A stretch of 64,000 bases of DNA from Cytophagales bacterium (GCA_013297755.1 JAAFIH010000002.1:124001-188000), one strand, 5' to 3'. Shown: positions 27,648 through 37,296, counted from the stretch's first letter. Translations and numbers: made by a program. Notes: a model not told the origin generated them from the sequence alone.

Positions 27648-28743
27648 CTACCAACTGATTTTTTGAATTGAATGATACAAAATATTTCTTTTTAGGGCTA
27701 CATACAAATAAAATTTCTTGACTACCTGCTACACTACCTTTTCCACCTCTACCATTTTGATATGTTTTTGTTTCAATTTTTACATTTCTGTATTTTGAAA
27801 TTAAATTTTCAAATTCTTTAATTCCAGGAAAACTTCTGTTATTGTAACTAATAAGCCAATTAGGGATATTTTCAGATAATTCAAACATTTTTTCAAAATT
27901 AGAAATGACATCTTTTTTTTTGTCAAAACCACTAAATCTTTGTGGTTCATATCTTTTAATGCCATTAATAAATTCTTTCTCTTTCCAATATTCTGTGTAA
28001 GTTTCTAATAAGTGATAAAAACCTTGATAATCAGCATGGCTATCACAATAAGGGGGGTCAAAATATGCTAGATCAATGTTTTCGATGCTAGGTAATAATT
28101 CTAAAATATTGAGATTATAGCTTTTATTGTCTTGATTATTATCAAAAATAGAGTTGTTGTATTTTGGTACAAGTTCCTCGAAAATTTCTTTAATTGGTCT
28201 TACTAAACTTCTATTTCGTTTAATCCTTTCAGGGTCGTTTGCATAAACCAAAGCTTGTGTATGTCCAAAGTGTCCCATAGTTATTTTCCTTGTTATACTG
28301 CGATTAATTATTGCAAATGCAAGGGATTGTTTCAATTTGTTGGTTAGTAAAGAAATATTTGCTCTAAAATTATCTAAAAATTGAGCTTCTTCTTTTTCAA
28401 AAAAAACTTGTGTAAAAACATTTTCTATTAAATTAAAATTATTTTTGTTTTTTGATGGTTGGAACAGAATTCTTACATCTTCTTTTTCTAATTTTATAGT
28501 ATTATTTTCAATTAAAGCTTTTCCAATTTGGTTATTAAAATTTAAAAAGTCGTTTGAAATAACTTTAAAACCTGACTGTTTAAATAAATATGCAACAGAT
28601 TGAGAACCCGAAAATGCGTCTATAGCAGTTTTTGTTCCTTTTGGAACAAATTGATTAATCCAGGGCAAAAGTGTATATTTTGCACCTAAATATTGTGGTT
28701 CTGGAAATTGGTAATCAAAATACTTGTATTCATTAAAAAGCAT
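27634..28743 (-). CDS. DNA adenine methyltransferase, Dam/D12 class (369 aa)
   Basis: N6-adenine methyltransferase. The N-terminal SAM-binding motif I reads IDAFSGSQSVAYLF (41-54) after LGAKYTLLPWI, and the catalytic motif IV DPPY is at 229-232, the D12 order. Target specificity cannot be read from sequence. The downstream nuclease overlaps by 14 nt, so the two form one operon; the pair is a type II R-M system rather than an orphan Dam. Higher AT content than neighbouring truA suggests transfer. Confidence 0.9.
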   Translation of the reverse strand: MLFNEYKYFDYQFPEPQYLGAKYTLLPWINQFVPKGTKTAIDAFSGSQSVAYLFKQSGFKVISNDFLNFNNQIGKALIENNTIKLEKEDVRILFQPSKNKNNFNLIENVFTQVFFEKEEAQFLDNFRANISLLTNKLKQSLAFAIINRSITRKITMGHFGHTQALVYANDPERIKRNRSLVRPIKEIFEELVPKYNNSIFDNNQDNKSYNLNILELLPSIENIDLAYFDPPYCDSHADYQGFYHLLETYTEYWKEKEFINGIKRYEPQRFSGFDKKKDVISNFEKMFELSENIPNWLISYNNRSFPGIKEFENLISKYRNVKIETKTYQNGRGGKGSVAGSQEILFVCSPKKKYFVSFNSKNQLVDEKF

Positions 28744-28840
28744 ATTTCAGAATATTTTTTAAAATTGAAATGATATATTTTTGAATATAAATTAGTTTAT
28801 ATCTATTTAAAGAGTAATTTTTTATAATTATTCCTAATTT

Positions 28841-29629
28841 TCAAATCACTGAAAAAGGCAATTTGAAGGCATCTATACCTTGTAATATTTGTTGATTTTC
28901 GTAATATACTTTTTCTAAAAATAAACCAGATGGGGGAGCAGTATACTTGGCTACTGGAAAATTAGAATTTTCAAATATATCATCTATTTCATCTAATTTA
29001 ATGTTTTCTCTACCAATTTCTACTAAAATACCAGTAAGCCTACGTACCATTTTCCACAAAAAATGAGAACCTACAATATGAATTATTATAGTATCTCCAT
29101 AAGTATGAATATCAATAAAATGCAAATCTACCATCGTTGATTTCTCCTCTTTAATATCATCTGTAAAATTTTCGTAATCTTTGAACCCAGACATCAAGTG
29201 GGTTGCTTTTTTCATTTTTTCTATATTTAGATCATCTTTTATCCACCATACAAATTGTTTTCCAAGAGATGTTTTTCTTGTCGAAATCAAATATATATAA
29301 CTACGAGCAGTAGCATCGTGCCTAGCATGAAATTTTGGAGTAGAGGGTTCTATGGCAAGTATAGTAATATCTTGTGGTAAATTATCATTCAATTTTATCA
29401 ACATTTGATGCAAACTAAGTTTGGTAACTATCTCTAAATGAGCTACTTGCTCTATGGCATGCACACCTGCATCTGTGCGACCAGAGCCATAAAATTCAAA
29501 TTGTGTAGTTTCAAAAACTCGTTCTATGGCTTTGAAAAATTCGCCTTGTACTGTACGCACATTTTTCTGGATTTGCCACCCTTGGTAGCGTGTTCCTTCA
29601 AATTCTATATATAGTTTAAATCTAGCCAT
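28841..29629 (-). CDS. truA: tRNA pseudouridine(38-40) synthase TruA (262 aa)
   Basis: Isomerises U38-U40 in the anticodon stem of many tRNAs. The catalytic Asp is in YGSGRTDAGVHA (about 48-59), and the N-terminal RYQGWQIQKNVRTVQGE is typical. Full length. It follows rdgB by 31 nt in the same strand, so the pair is probably co-transcribed. Confidence 0.95.
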   Translation of the reverse strand: MARFKLYIEFEGTRYQGWQIQKNVRTVQGEFFKAIERVFETTQFEFYGSGRTDAGVHAIEQVAHLEIVTKLSLHQMLIKLNDNLPQDITILAIEPSTPKFHARHDATARSYIYLISTRKTSLGKQFVWWIKDDLNIEKMKKATHLMSGFKDYENFTDDIKEEKSTMVDLHFIDIHTYGDTIIIHIVGSHFLWKMVRRLTGILVEIGRENIKLDEIDDIFENSNFPVAKYTAPPSGLFLEKVYYENQQILQGIDAFKLPFSVI

Positions 29630-29660
29630 GTTTTTGATAGTAATCTTTAATTTTATTACT

Positions 29661-30242
29661 TTAAAAATTGTTTTTTTCTAAAAATGCTATTAGTTTTTTT
29701 GTTGCAATAGCTCTGTGGCTAATTATATTTTTTTCAGTTTGCATCATTTCTCCAAAAGTAACATTATACCCATTGGGCACAAATATTGGATCGTAGCCAA
29801 AACCCTGATTACCAATAGGTTTATCAATAATTTTTCCATAAACTAAACCCTCAAATGCACACACACAATTAGAAGAGTAATAAGTGATTACAGTTTTAAA
29901 ATTTGCACTTTTATTAGAAAAAGGTTTTAAATTTTCTAAAACTAAAGCAATATTTTTATCATTGTCTCTACTGCCAGCATAATGTGCCGAATCAACTCCT
30001 GGGAGACCTAGCAAAGCATCAATTTCTAGTCCAGAGTCGTCTGCAAAACAGGCTACTTTGTAATTGTCAAATACATATTTTGCTTTTTGAAGCGAATTTT
30101 CTTCTATTGTACTTCCAGTTTCTGGCAATTCGTCTACGCAACCAATATCTTGAAGGCTTACTATCTCAAATTTATTTTGCAAAAGTGATTTTACTTCAGC
30201 AATTTTTCCTTTATTATTTGTTGCAAAACATATTTTATTCAT
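29661..30242 (-). CDS. rdgB: XTP/dITP diphosphatase, RdgB/HAM1 family (193 aa)
   Basis: Removes inosine and xanthosine triphosphates from the nucleotide pool. Substrate and metal motifs: FATNNKGKIAEV (about 5-16), ADDSGLEIDAL (about 68-78), GFGYDPIFVP (about 147-156) and a C-terminal SHRAIA. Complete. First gene of a probable rdgB-truA operon, divergent from the 109-aa gene at 30270. Confidence 0.95.
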   Translation of the reverse strand: MNKICFATNNKGKIAEVKSLLQNKFEIVSLQDIGCVDELPETGSTIEENSLQKAKYVFDNYKVACFADDSGLEIDALLGLPGVDSAHYAGSRDNDKNIALVLENLKPFSNKSANFKTVITYYSSNCVCAFEGLVYGKIIDKPIGNQGFGYDPIFVPNGYNVTFGEMMQTEKNIISHRAIATKKLIAFLEKNNF

Positions 30243-30269
30243 ATTTGTAAATATAAAACTATTATTTGG

Positions 30270-30599
30270 TTGAAAAAAAAAATAACTTTATTTGATTGGG
30301 TTTCTCAAAAATATATACTCAATATAAGAGATACCCAAACAATGGCTCTCAAAGGAACATTTAGAGTCTCAAGAGCCAAAATACTGGTTTTGATTGTCAT
30401 TTTTTTTGTTTTAATTTCTATATGCAATTATTTTATTTTTAATTTTATTACAGGTTACTCTTCGCACACTTCAAAAGCAGAAAAAGAGTTTAAAGTCTCT
30501 TTGCTTATGCTTACTTACAAAGTTGATTCTTTAGAAACTGAAATTGCCAAAAAAGATACTTTCATTCAAAATTTTAAAAATATCCTAAAAAATAAATAA
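30270..30599 (+). CDS. Short membrane protein resembling the N-terminal part of Bacteroidota M23 peptidases (109 aa)
   Basis: TTG start at 30270. A basic N-terminus is followed by one membrane segment (about 37-59), then GYSSHTSKAEKEFKVSLLMLTYKVDSLE and a short coiled coil ending NILKNK. The order membrane segment, GYSS, then TYKVDSLE closely resembles the region before the LytM domain of Bacteroidota M23 metallopeptidases, but here a stop follows and no peptidase domain is encoded downstream. It is either a truncated gene or a stand-alone partner protein. The 155 nt before the next gene show no LytM remnant that I can see. Confidence 0.6.
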   Translation: MKKKITLFDWVSQKYILNIRDTQTMALKGTFRVSRAKILVLIVIFFVLISICNYFIFNFITGYSSHTSKAEKEFKVSLLMLTYKVDSLETEIAKKDTFIQNFKNILKNK

Positions 30600-30754
30600 A
30601 TCATTTTATTAAAGTTAGTTTTGAAATTGTATTCCATTTTTTTATTCTAACTTTGCTTTAAAATTGAGCTAATCATTTTTTTTTACAATAACACAAAATT
30701 TAATTTTGTACTATTTAGATAATTATTACTTTATTTGTTTTTAATTTTAATAAT

Positions 30755-31765
30755 TTGGGACTTAAATATAATATTTTTTTTATTTTAAATCTTACTATTT
30801 TTTCGGTCTTTGGTTGTGATGTGTGTAATGTATTTGAATATGCTAATCGTCAAAATGCCCATTATGTAGGTGTTTTTTACAGAAATAGAATGTTTAATGG
30901 TTTCTCTTCTTTGGCTCACAATCATACCTATCAACCTATACCAAACTACAACCCAGGAGCTAGATTAGCACATGAGCCAGAGTCTAATGCTACAACAACT
31001 TTTGCCCAAACTAAGTATGATTTTGAGTTTTATCAGACTGTAGAAATTCGAGCAAATTATGCTTTGTCTTCAAAAATAAATATTCAAGCCATTCTTCCTT
31101 ATAATTGGTCGAGTGTATATTATAGTCAAGTAACTGAGTTTTTGGGTGCTACCAAGCCAATAGTAAGAAAAGACACAACTTATGGTACAAGTGGAGTAGG
31201 GGATGTAGTGCTTATGGCTGATTATATAATTGCTAAAGAAACTGGATTTTGGAAACATCTCATCAAACCTGGTATTGGTTTGAAAATGCCCACTGGTTCT
31301 ATTTCAAAAACTTACAATACTGGCAAAACATTAGCTTCTGATTTGCAGCCAGGCACTGGTAGTTTAGATCTACTTTTTAGGGCTAACTATCTGGTTACCA
31401 ATGATGTATGGGGATTTGATTTATTTACAAATTACAGAATATGTACTACAAATGCTTTGGGATATTCATTTGGAAATCGATTTAATATTACTGCTCTAGC
31501 CTATTATACTTTTAAAATTAAAAAAGCAAAAATATTACCCAAAGTTGGGATTTATACTGAATATGCCCAAAATGATAAAGTAAGAAATATAAAATTAATA
31601 AACACAGGTGGATACACTTACTTTTCGCATTTTGGTATAGATTTTATGCTAGGCAATGTAGTATTTCAAGTAACATTTCAAAAACCTTATTTTGAATATT
31701 TGTATGGAGACATTCCAGGCAACGCAGGCCGTTTGTCTTTAGGTTTGATTTATTCTTTTGAATAA
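30755..31765 (+). CDS. Putative outer-membrane beta-barrel protein (336 aa)
   Basis: TTG start at 30755 in front of a Sec signal (about 1-22). A CDVCN motif follows cleavage, then alternating amphipathic strands with many aromatic ends up to a terminal LSLGLIYSFE, typical of an outer-membrane barrel insertion signal. The pattern fits the Bacteroidota transporter-like barrels placed near phenol/MetA-degradation barrels. The substrate is unknown. Monocistronic; converges with the HAMP/GAF gene 7 nt away. Confidence 0.65.
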   Translation: MGLKYNIFFILNLTIFSVFGCDVCNVFEYANRQNAHYVGVFYRNRMFNGFSSLAHNHTYQPIPNYNPGARLAHEPESNATTTFAQTKYDFEFYQTVEIRANYALSSKINIQAILPYNWSSVYYSQVTEFLGATKPIVRKDTTYGTSGVGDVVLMADYIIAKETGFWKHLIKPGIGLKMPTGSISKTYNTGKTLASDLQPGTGSLDLLFRANYLVTNDVWGFDLFTNYRICTTNALGYSFGNRFNITALAYYTFKIKKAKILPKVGIYTEYAQNDKVRNIKLINTGGYTYFSHFGIDFMLGNVVFQVTFQKPYFEYLYGDIPGNAGRLSLGLIYSFE

Positions 31766-31772
31766 ATTTTTT

Positions 31773-33431
31773 TTAAGCAATAGTCTGTTTTTGTTTCAAA
31801 AGTTTAATTTCAGCCTCATATTTTAATCTTTCATCCAAAATTAATTGTTCGAGATCAGCAGATTTTCTGGCCATTTCTTCTTGTGTAGCCATCAGTTCTT
31901 CCATATTCTGACGCATCTCTTCTTCTTGGGCGCTTAATTGCTCTCCTTTATTTTGAGATTCAGAAAGTAATAATTTAGTTTTTTCATTAATAAAAATTGT
32001 TGATAATGTTCCACCAAGATTTTCAGCAAATTTTTCTATAAATGCCACTTCATGTTCTTTATATGGATAAAAAGTGGCCAGTTCTAATACACCAACTATT
32101 TCTAAATTATGCTTGATAGGAACCAATAATATACATTTGGGCGGAGCATCTCCAAGACCAGATTTAATACTGATATAGTCATTTGGAACATCTGTAATAT
32201 AGATTTTATCTTTATCAAAATAACATTGCCCTACCAATCCTTCTTGTATTTCTATTCTGTTGTTGGTATATTTTTTTCTATCAAAAGCATAACAAGAGGT
32301 TTGATCAAAGAATTTTTCTGAACCATTTTCTTTTAATAAATATATAGTTCCTTGATTTGAGTTTGTGTATTTTACCAATTTTAATAAAACTAAATCACAA
32401 ATTTCTATTGTATTAATATACGTTTTTTGGAAAATTTCAGCAAACATTGCGTTTCCTACAGCAGACCAATTTCTTTGTAATTCACCTTCTTTTACAGCTT
32501 TCAAATTGTCTCTCATTGTGATTAATGATTCGCCAAGTTGGTCAAATTCACCCATTTTTTTGAATTCATTATCAAAATTTCCACTACCTATTTGATTGGC
32601 AAAAATTGATGTATTATTGATTCCTTCAATGTAGCTTGATAGAGCCTGAGTCATTTCTCCAATCTCATCTTTTGTGATTTTGAGTTCAAGACCTTGAATT
32701 TTTCCTACTGATAAATTTAGTATTATTGTTTTAAAATCTTTAAGCTTTGTTCTTATATCGTTTCCAATATAATATGCAAAAATTATACCAAAAACTATTA
32801 CAAGAATGCTTGAAACTACAATAGTTAAAATAAAATTTTGTTCTGATTGTTTTATTTCATTTTCAGAAATGGATTTTAGTGTTTCAAAATCAGCATATAT
32901 TACATCAATATTTTTTTCAATTTCAATAAAATTTACTTTTATATTATTTTCTAATATATCTTCTGAAGTAAATTTTTTTGATGGATCTTGATAATCGTCA
33001 AAATTGTATAAAAGTCTTGTGATTTCTTTCAAACTAGCTATATTATTATTTATCAAATTTAAAGTTGATAAAAATAATTTTTTATTGTCATCTGATTTCC
33101 ATTTTTGAGATAATTCAAGTAGTTTTTTTCTGTTTTCTGGCAAATCTACATTCACAATCATGTTGAAATCTACTTTTTCGGCATCATATAATGGAGATTT
33201 TACCCATTTTTGGATCAAAACAAGACTTCTTATTTCTAAAATTTTCATTTTACTTAATCCAGTCATTGTAGGATCAATGATATTTGAAAATTCACTAATT
33301 TTTTTTCGATTTGTGTTAATGATAGTGGCAGAAACTATCAAATTGATAATAAAGGCAAATATCAAAAGTCCATATCCAAGATATATTTTACCAACGATAG
33401 TTTGTGTAATTTTTTTTATTTTTTTTATCAT
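31773..33431 (-). CDS. HAMP- and GAF-domain membrane signalling protein (552 aa)
   Basis: Two membrane segments (about 15-37 and 203-227) enclose a ~165-residue extracytoplasmic helical sensor region of the four-helix-bundle type. A HAMP-like linker (about 228-285) leads to a GAF domain (about 345-485: TYINTIEICDLV, GLVGQCYF, LLVPIKHNLEIVGVLELAT). The C-terminal ~60 residues are a coiled coil (EEEMRQNMEELMATQEEMARKSADLEQ) with no kinase, cyclase or MCP signalling tip. It is the last gene of a receptor-YfiR-HAMP/GAF operon. The output partner must therefore be another protein; this is inference. Confidence 0.85.
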   Translation of the reverse strand: MIKKIKKITQTIVGKIYLGYGLLIFAFIINLIVSATIINTNRKKISEFSNIIDPTMTGLSKMKILEIRSLVLIQKWVKSPLYDAEKVDFNMIVNVDLPENRKKLLELSQKWKSDDNKKLFLSTLNLINNNIASLKEITRLLYNFDDYQDPSKKFTSEDILENNIKVNFIEIEKNIDVIYADFETLKSISENEIKQSEQNFILTIVVSSILVIVFGIIFAYYIGNDIRTKLKDFKTIILNLSVGKIQGLELKITKDEIGEMTQALSSYIEGINNTSIFANQIGSGNFDNEFKKMGEFDQLGESLITMRDNLKAVKEGELQRNWSAVGNAMFAEIFQKTYINTIEICDLVLLKLVKYTNSNQGTIYLLKENGSEKFFDQTSCYAFDRKKYTNNRIEIQEGLVGQCYFDKDKIYITDVPNDYISIKSGLGDAPPKCILLVPIKHNLEIVGVLELATFYPYKEHEVAFIEKFAENLGGTLSTIFINEKTKLLLSESQNKGEQLSAQEEEMRQNMEELMATQEEMARKSADLEQLILDERLKYEAEIKLLKQKQTIA

Positions 33432-33442
33432 AAGTAAAATAA

Positions 33443-33970
33443 TTATTTGGTACTTAATGCTAAAAGTTCTGTCGAAACTTTCAATCCCACTTCTTCTATT
33501 TTTTGTTTATTGATTTGAAATTTGGTTTTAAAATCATCGTCTTCGTCTATCAACATGCTGATAGAGGCCCCTTTTTTTGTTAATCCATCTTTTTCGGTTA
33601 TTAATAAAGTAGGCGAGTTTGAAAGTGCATCAGTGCATTTTTTTATCAAATTGGCTTCTTTATTTGATAAAATTACCACATGAAATTCTTTTATTTTGTC
33701 TAATTGCGAATCGTTGAGTTGCGAAATAACTAATTTTTTGCCATTTATATTCTTTGTAGATGATAATTTTGATAATTCTCCAAATACTTCAGAACTGCCA
33801 ACTACTGCAATTTTATACTCTGATGCTGATTGATTTGGCCATTGTACATATTTTATAAAATTAATGACATACAATGACATCATTTTTTTGTCTAATTGTT
33901 GTGCAAAAACTTGGTTTTGAGTTGCTATAACAAACATTATAATAGCAATAAAAGATAGTTTAAATTTCAT
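33443..33970 (-). CDS. YfiR/DUF4154 family periplasmic protein (175 aa)
   Basis: Signal peptide (about 1-23, ending VFAQQ). The domain begins YVINFIKYVQWP (about 33-44), followed by YKIAVVGSSEVFGEL and a final strand-helix unit with ISMLIDEDD. YfiR proteins are periplasmic repressors of membrane diguanylate cyclases in proteobacteria. Here the downstream partner is a HAMP/GAF protein, so an analogous role in controlling its periplasmic sensor is likely. Gaps of 3 and 11 nt to its neighbours show an operon. Confidence 0.88.
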   Translation of the reverse strand: MKFKLSFIAIIMFVIATQNQVFAQQLDKKMMSLYVINFIKYVQWPNQSASEYKIAVVGSSEVFGELSKLSSTKNINGKKLVISQLNDSQLDKIKEFHVVILSNKEANLIKKCTDALSNSPTLLITEKDGLTKKGASISMLIDEDDDFKTKFQINKQKIEEVGLKVSTELLALSTK

Positions 33971-33973
33971 TTT

Positions 33974-36070
33974 TTAGCTATTTTTTGATAAATTATAAGT
34001 TAATTTGATAATAAATTCTCGTGATAATGCTGGCATAGGAGCAATAAAGTTTTGAGATGTTTGTAAGAATTGAAATTTTTTATTAAATATATCGTAACAT
34101 CCAAATCCTATTTGAAGACCTTTGGTATTGAAAGCATCGTTGAAATTGACAAATACATTAGCCAAAAATGTAGGTTCAAATCTTGAAATTAAAAATCCTT
34201 TGTCATCAAATTGTGTGGCTGCATATCTATTGCTCCACATACTTGCACTGGGTGCTATTGATATTTTTTGAGTTATGTTATAGGCAGCATTTAGGTTAAA
34301 TTTATGTTGGGCAATTCCTAAATTTATATTTGAAACTTCTAAATTATATCCCCTTATGTTGTAATCATCTATCTGTGGCATTCCTTGATCGGTGTAAAAA
34401 GAGTAATTTATATTGAAATAGCCCCAAGCATCTTTTACCTTAAATTCTGTTTCAAACCCTCTTGAGCCAAGTTTTTTGTTACCATTTTTGTCGCCATTTT
34501 TATAACTTTCTACATCTGTTTCGCTTACGTTATACAAAATTGGATTTTGGGTGGTAATATCAAATAAGTTAAGGGTAAAATAACTATTTCTAGTAATGGG
34601 AACTCCTATTTCAAATTCAAAAATATCTGATGTTTCAGGTACCATTATTGGTTTTCCTTTGTTGTCGAATGTTTCAGTAAGTGCAATGTTGAAAATTGTA
34701 GGTGCTCTAAAAGATCTGTTATACATACATTTGAGATTTACTTTGCCTATCCTACTTACCAATGCAAATCTTGGGCTGATGGCTATTTGCGAAAAAGAGG
34801 TATTTTTATCTAATCTAAACCCTAATGTAGGAGTAATAAATTTGTTTTTGTACAAAAATTGTGTAAATGCTGATAAATTGGTAAAACTGGCTTTATTTGA
34901 GTTGAGCGATGCAAATTGGTATGAATAATTAATGGCATTATCAATAAATATTTCGCCACCTGCTATGATATTCATTTTTTTTGTGGGATCGTAAGAAACT
35001 ATCATATTGGCTCTATATCTTTGAACTGGAACTTCAAAAGCTGTATTTTCCTCGGATGCTTCACTGCTCTCGAGATGGTAAGTTTTTTGGTTTTTAAAAT
35101 TTAGTCTTGTCGTAATATTTAGTTTGTCTGAAAAAGTATGGATATATTTTAATTCAGTAAGTAAATTGCTATATAAACTAGGGTAAGATTTTGTAAAAAC
35201 ATTGCCATATCCCATCTGTGTTCTAGTAGACATATTATCGTATACAAATCGTGCTGAAAGTCCTTTGTATCCGCAAGAAAAATTAAGATATGTAGGGTTT
35301 AATTGACTATTATTTTGATTTAACCTAACAGTATTTCCATTCATATCTGTATAATTTTGGTCACTTCTATGGCCAGTACCTGCCATAGCACCAAAGCTGT
35401 AATGGAATGATTTTATTTTTTCGCCAGCAAGCACAGAGGCATTTAATCTACCAAGAGCATTGGCAGTATGACCCATTTGAAATTGCGTTTGAAATCCTTG
35501 CACATCTTCGCCTGTTTTAGTAATAATATTGATTACTGCATATTCTGAAAATCCACCATAAATTGCTGAACCTGAACCTCTAATAATTTCAATTTTTTTG
35601 ATATGCGATAATGGAAAGTTGGTAGCATAGTTTACTGAACCATACAAGGTTTCGTTTATCTCTTGGCCATCGATCAAAAATAAATGTTTGCCCTCTTGTG
35701 CCCAATTACCACGAACACTAAGCCCCACAACGCCCTGAATATCAGCATTAAAGTCAAGTCCTGGTATTTGCCTAAGTAAGTCAATCATATCTCTTGCCCC
35801 AGATTTTACAATCTCTTCTTCAGTAATTACTGTTACAATACTTGGGGTTTTGCGGTAAGAAAGTGTTTTTTTTGAAGCCACATTTACATCTTGATTGATG
35901 TCTCTTTCCATTTTACTAAACTGGGCAGTAGATTTTTGCTCCACTAATTGTTTTAGGTCTGTGGTGTCGTTTGTAATGGTTGAATCTAGCTTGATTTGAG
36001 CATCAGTAATCACACAAATGAATAGTAAAATTAAAGTTTCTAATATTTTTATTCTTAAAAATTTAATCAT
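33974..36070 (-). CDS. TonB-dependent outer-membrane receptor (698 aa)
   Basis: Signal peptide (about 1-24). A TonB-box-like and plug domain follow (about 75-185: TPSIVTVITEEEIVKSGARDMIDLLRQIPGLDF, RGSGSAIYGGFSEYAVINIITK), then a 22-strand-type barrel to the terminal FIIKLTYNLSKNS. No N-terminal carboxypeptidase-like extension, so it is not of the SusC type. The substrate is unknown. First gene of the operon with YfiR and HAMP/GAF genes, suggesting that ligand uptake or occupancy is tied to signalling. A TATATTTG box is 24 nt upstream. Confidence 0.92.
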   Translation of the reverse strand: MIKFLRIKILETLILLFICVITDAQIKLDSTITNDTTDLKQLVEQKSTAQFSKMERDINQDVNVASKKTLSYRKTPSIVTVITEEEIVKSGARDMIDLLRQIPGLDFNADIQGVVGLSVRGNWAQEGKHLFLIDGQEINETLYGSVNYATNFPLSHIKKIEIIRGSGSAIYGGFSEYAVINIITKTGEDVQGFQTQFQMGHTANALGRLNASVLAGEKIKSFHYSFGAMAGTGHRSDQNYTDMNGNTVRLNQNNSQLNPTYLNFSCGYKGLSARFVYDNMSTRTQMGYGNVFTKSYPSLYSNLLTELKYIHTFSDKLNITTRLNFKNQKTYHLESSEASEENTAFEVPVQRYRANMIVSYDPTKKMNIIAGGEIFIDNAINYSYQFASLNSNKASFTNLSAFTQFLYKNKFITPTLGFRLDKNTSFSQIAISPRFALVSRIGKVNLKCMYNRSFRAPTIFNIALTETFDNKGKPIMVPETSDIFEFEIGVPITRNSYFTLNLFDITTQNPILYNVSETDVESYKNGDKNGNKKLGSRGFETEFKVKDAWGYFNINYSFYTDQGMPQIDDYNIRGYNLEVSNINLGIAQHKFNLNAAYNITQKISIAPSASMWSNRYAATQFDDKGFLISRFEPTFLANVFVNFNDAFNTKGLQIGFGCYDIFNKKFQFLQTSQNFIAPMPALSREFIIKLTYNLSKNS

Positions 36071-36093
36071 TCTGTTGTTTTTTAAGTGGTATG

Positions 36094-36101
36094 CAAATAT
36101 A
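36094..36101 (-). promoter_or_regulatory. -7 box of the TonB receptor operon
   Basis: Minus-strand TATATTTG, 24 nt before the ATG at 36070. Confidence 0.65.
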
Positions 36102-36338
36102 TCATATTTAATTATTTATATATTACTTATTTAAAATTTATTAATGAATTTAATTTACAAAATAATAAGTTTTTATAAATATATAATCCAAATAAAATAA
36201 ACAATGATAGAACTTAAAACACTTTTAAATTATTTATATAAAATTCAACAAATTTTTAGTATCAATTATTTTTATTGAATATAGATTGCTCAAAGTTTAA
36301 AATTCTTACAAAGATTTGTTTTGATTGAATAATAATTG

Positions 36339-36346
36339 TATTTTTG
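36339..36346 (+). promoter_or_regulatory. -7 box of the small secreted protein gene
   Basis: TATTTTTG fits TAnnTTTG, with TTTG at 36315-36318 about 20 nt upstream as a possible -33 element. Transcription would begin near 36353, which rules out the TTG at 36344 as the translation start. Confidence 0.6.
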
Positions 36347-36367
36347 TACTATCAAACATGGTTTAAA

Positions 36368-36784
36368 TTGAAAATTTTACATTTTTTCTTATTTTTAAAT
36401 ATTTATTTGACTATTTTTTGTTTTGGCCAAGCCAAACAAAGTAAATATGCAGACGAAGGTTTTGATGGTGGCTTAGTTTACAATAGTACTCCAGCATTTC
36501 CTATGCCTATGACTCAAAAACCAGTCTATATGACATTGTTAAAATATAGCACCAAAGATGTATATGCTGGCAATTTATGTGTGTTGGAGCAGACCAGAAA
36601 TATGGGCTTTGAATATTTGGTAATGTGCAATCCTAAAGTTTCGTTTGGCGATAAGATAAAAACTTTTTTTTACAATTTTGGCACAAATATTACACTAACT
36701 ACACGCAATGGTTTTGGTTGGAAAAAAAGATTGAAAACCAAAGTAGACGAGTGTAGAAAAAACTCTGGCGATTATGTTTGGTAA
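36368..36784 (+). CDS. Small secreted protein of unknown function (138 aa)
   Basis: I chose the TTG at 36368 because it directly precedes a Sec signal (MKILHFF to CFGQA) and lies downstream of the inferred transcription start; the frame opens at 36344. The mature part contains YMTLLKYSTKDVYAGNLCVLEQTRNMGFEYLVM and a basic C-terminus. No recognised domain. Convergent with the response-regulator gene, separated by 4 nt. Confidence 0.6.
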   Translation: MKILHFFLFLNIYLTIFCFGQAKQSKYADEGFDGGLVYNSTPAFPMPMTQKPVYMTLLKYSTKDVYAGNLCVLEQTRNMGFEYLVMCNPKVSFGDKIKTFFYNFGTNITLTTRNGFGWKKRLKTKVDECRKNSGDYVW

Positions 36785-36788
36785 AATA

Positions 36789-37181
36789 TCATACATAATG
36801 GCTTGTAAAGTGGTTTTCTAAGGTCTTGAAATTGACTGGTTTATGCCAAAAAGCATTTACCATTTTATAGTTAAGTGCCCTCTCTATATCTTTGGGATTG
36901 ATAGACGATGACAAGATATAAACTGGAATTTTTATGTCATTTTGCTTCATTTTATCCAAAATTTGCCATCCATCCAAAGAAGGCATATTAATATCCAATA
37001 GCAAAAAATCTATATTTTCACGGTTTTGAAGTATAAATTCAAAACCATTGATTGGACATTCGTAAGTGATACATTTTATGTCAGAACTATATTTTTGCAT
37101 GGTAGATTTGCTTACAAAATTGCTGACATAGTCATCGTCTATGACCAAAACATTGAGTTTGTTTTTAAATGTTACATTCAT
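36789..37181 (-). CDS. Single-domain response regulator (130 aa)
   Basis: A CheY-like receiver with no output domain. The acidic pocket is VIDDDYVSN (about 13-17), the phospho-acceptor Asp is in LLLDINMPSLDGW (about 61), with the switch Ser in YILSSS and Lys in WHKPVN. It probably receives phosphate from a hybrid or separate histidine kinase encoded elsewhere. Monocistronic. Confidence 0.92.
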   Translation of the reverse strand: MNVTFKNKLNVLVIDDDYVSNFVSKSTMQKYSSDIKCITYECPINGFEFILQNRENIDFLLLDINMPSLDGWQILDKMKQNDIKIPVYILSSSINPKDIERALNYKMVNAFWHKPVNFKTLENHFTSHYV

Positions 37182-37296
37182 ACTAAATCGGATTTTGTTC
37201 TTAATATTGCAACATAAAAAATAATAATATTTAATTCAAATTTTTTTAATATTTTTTTAATTGTTACTAAAAAATTAACAATTTAATAACACATTA

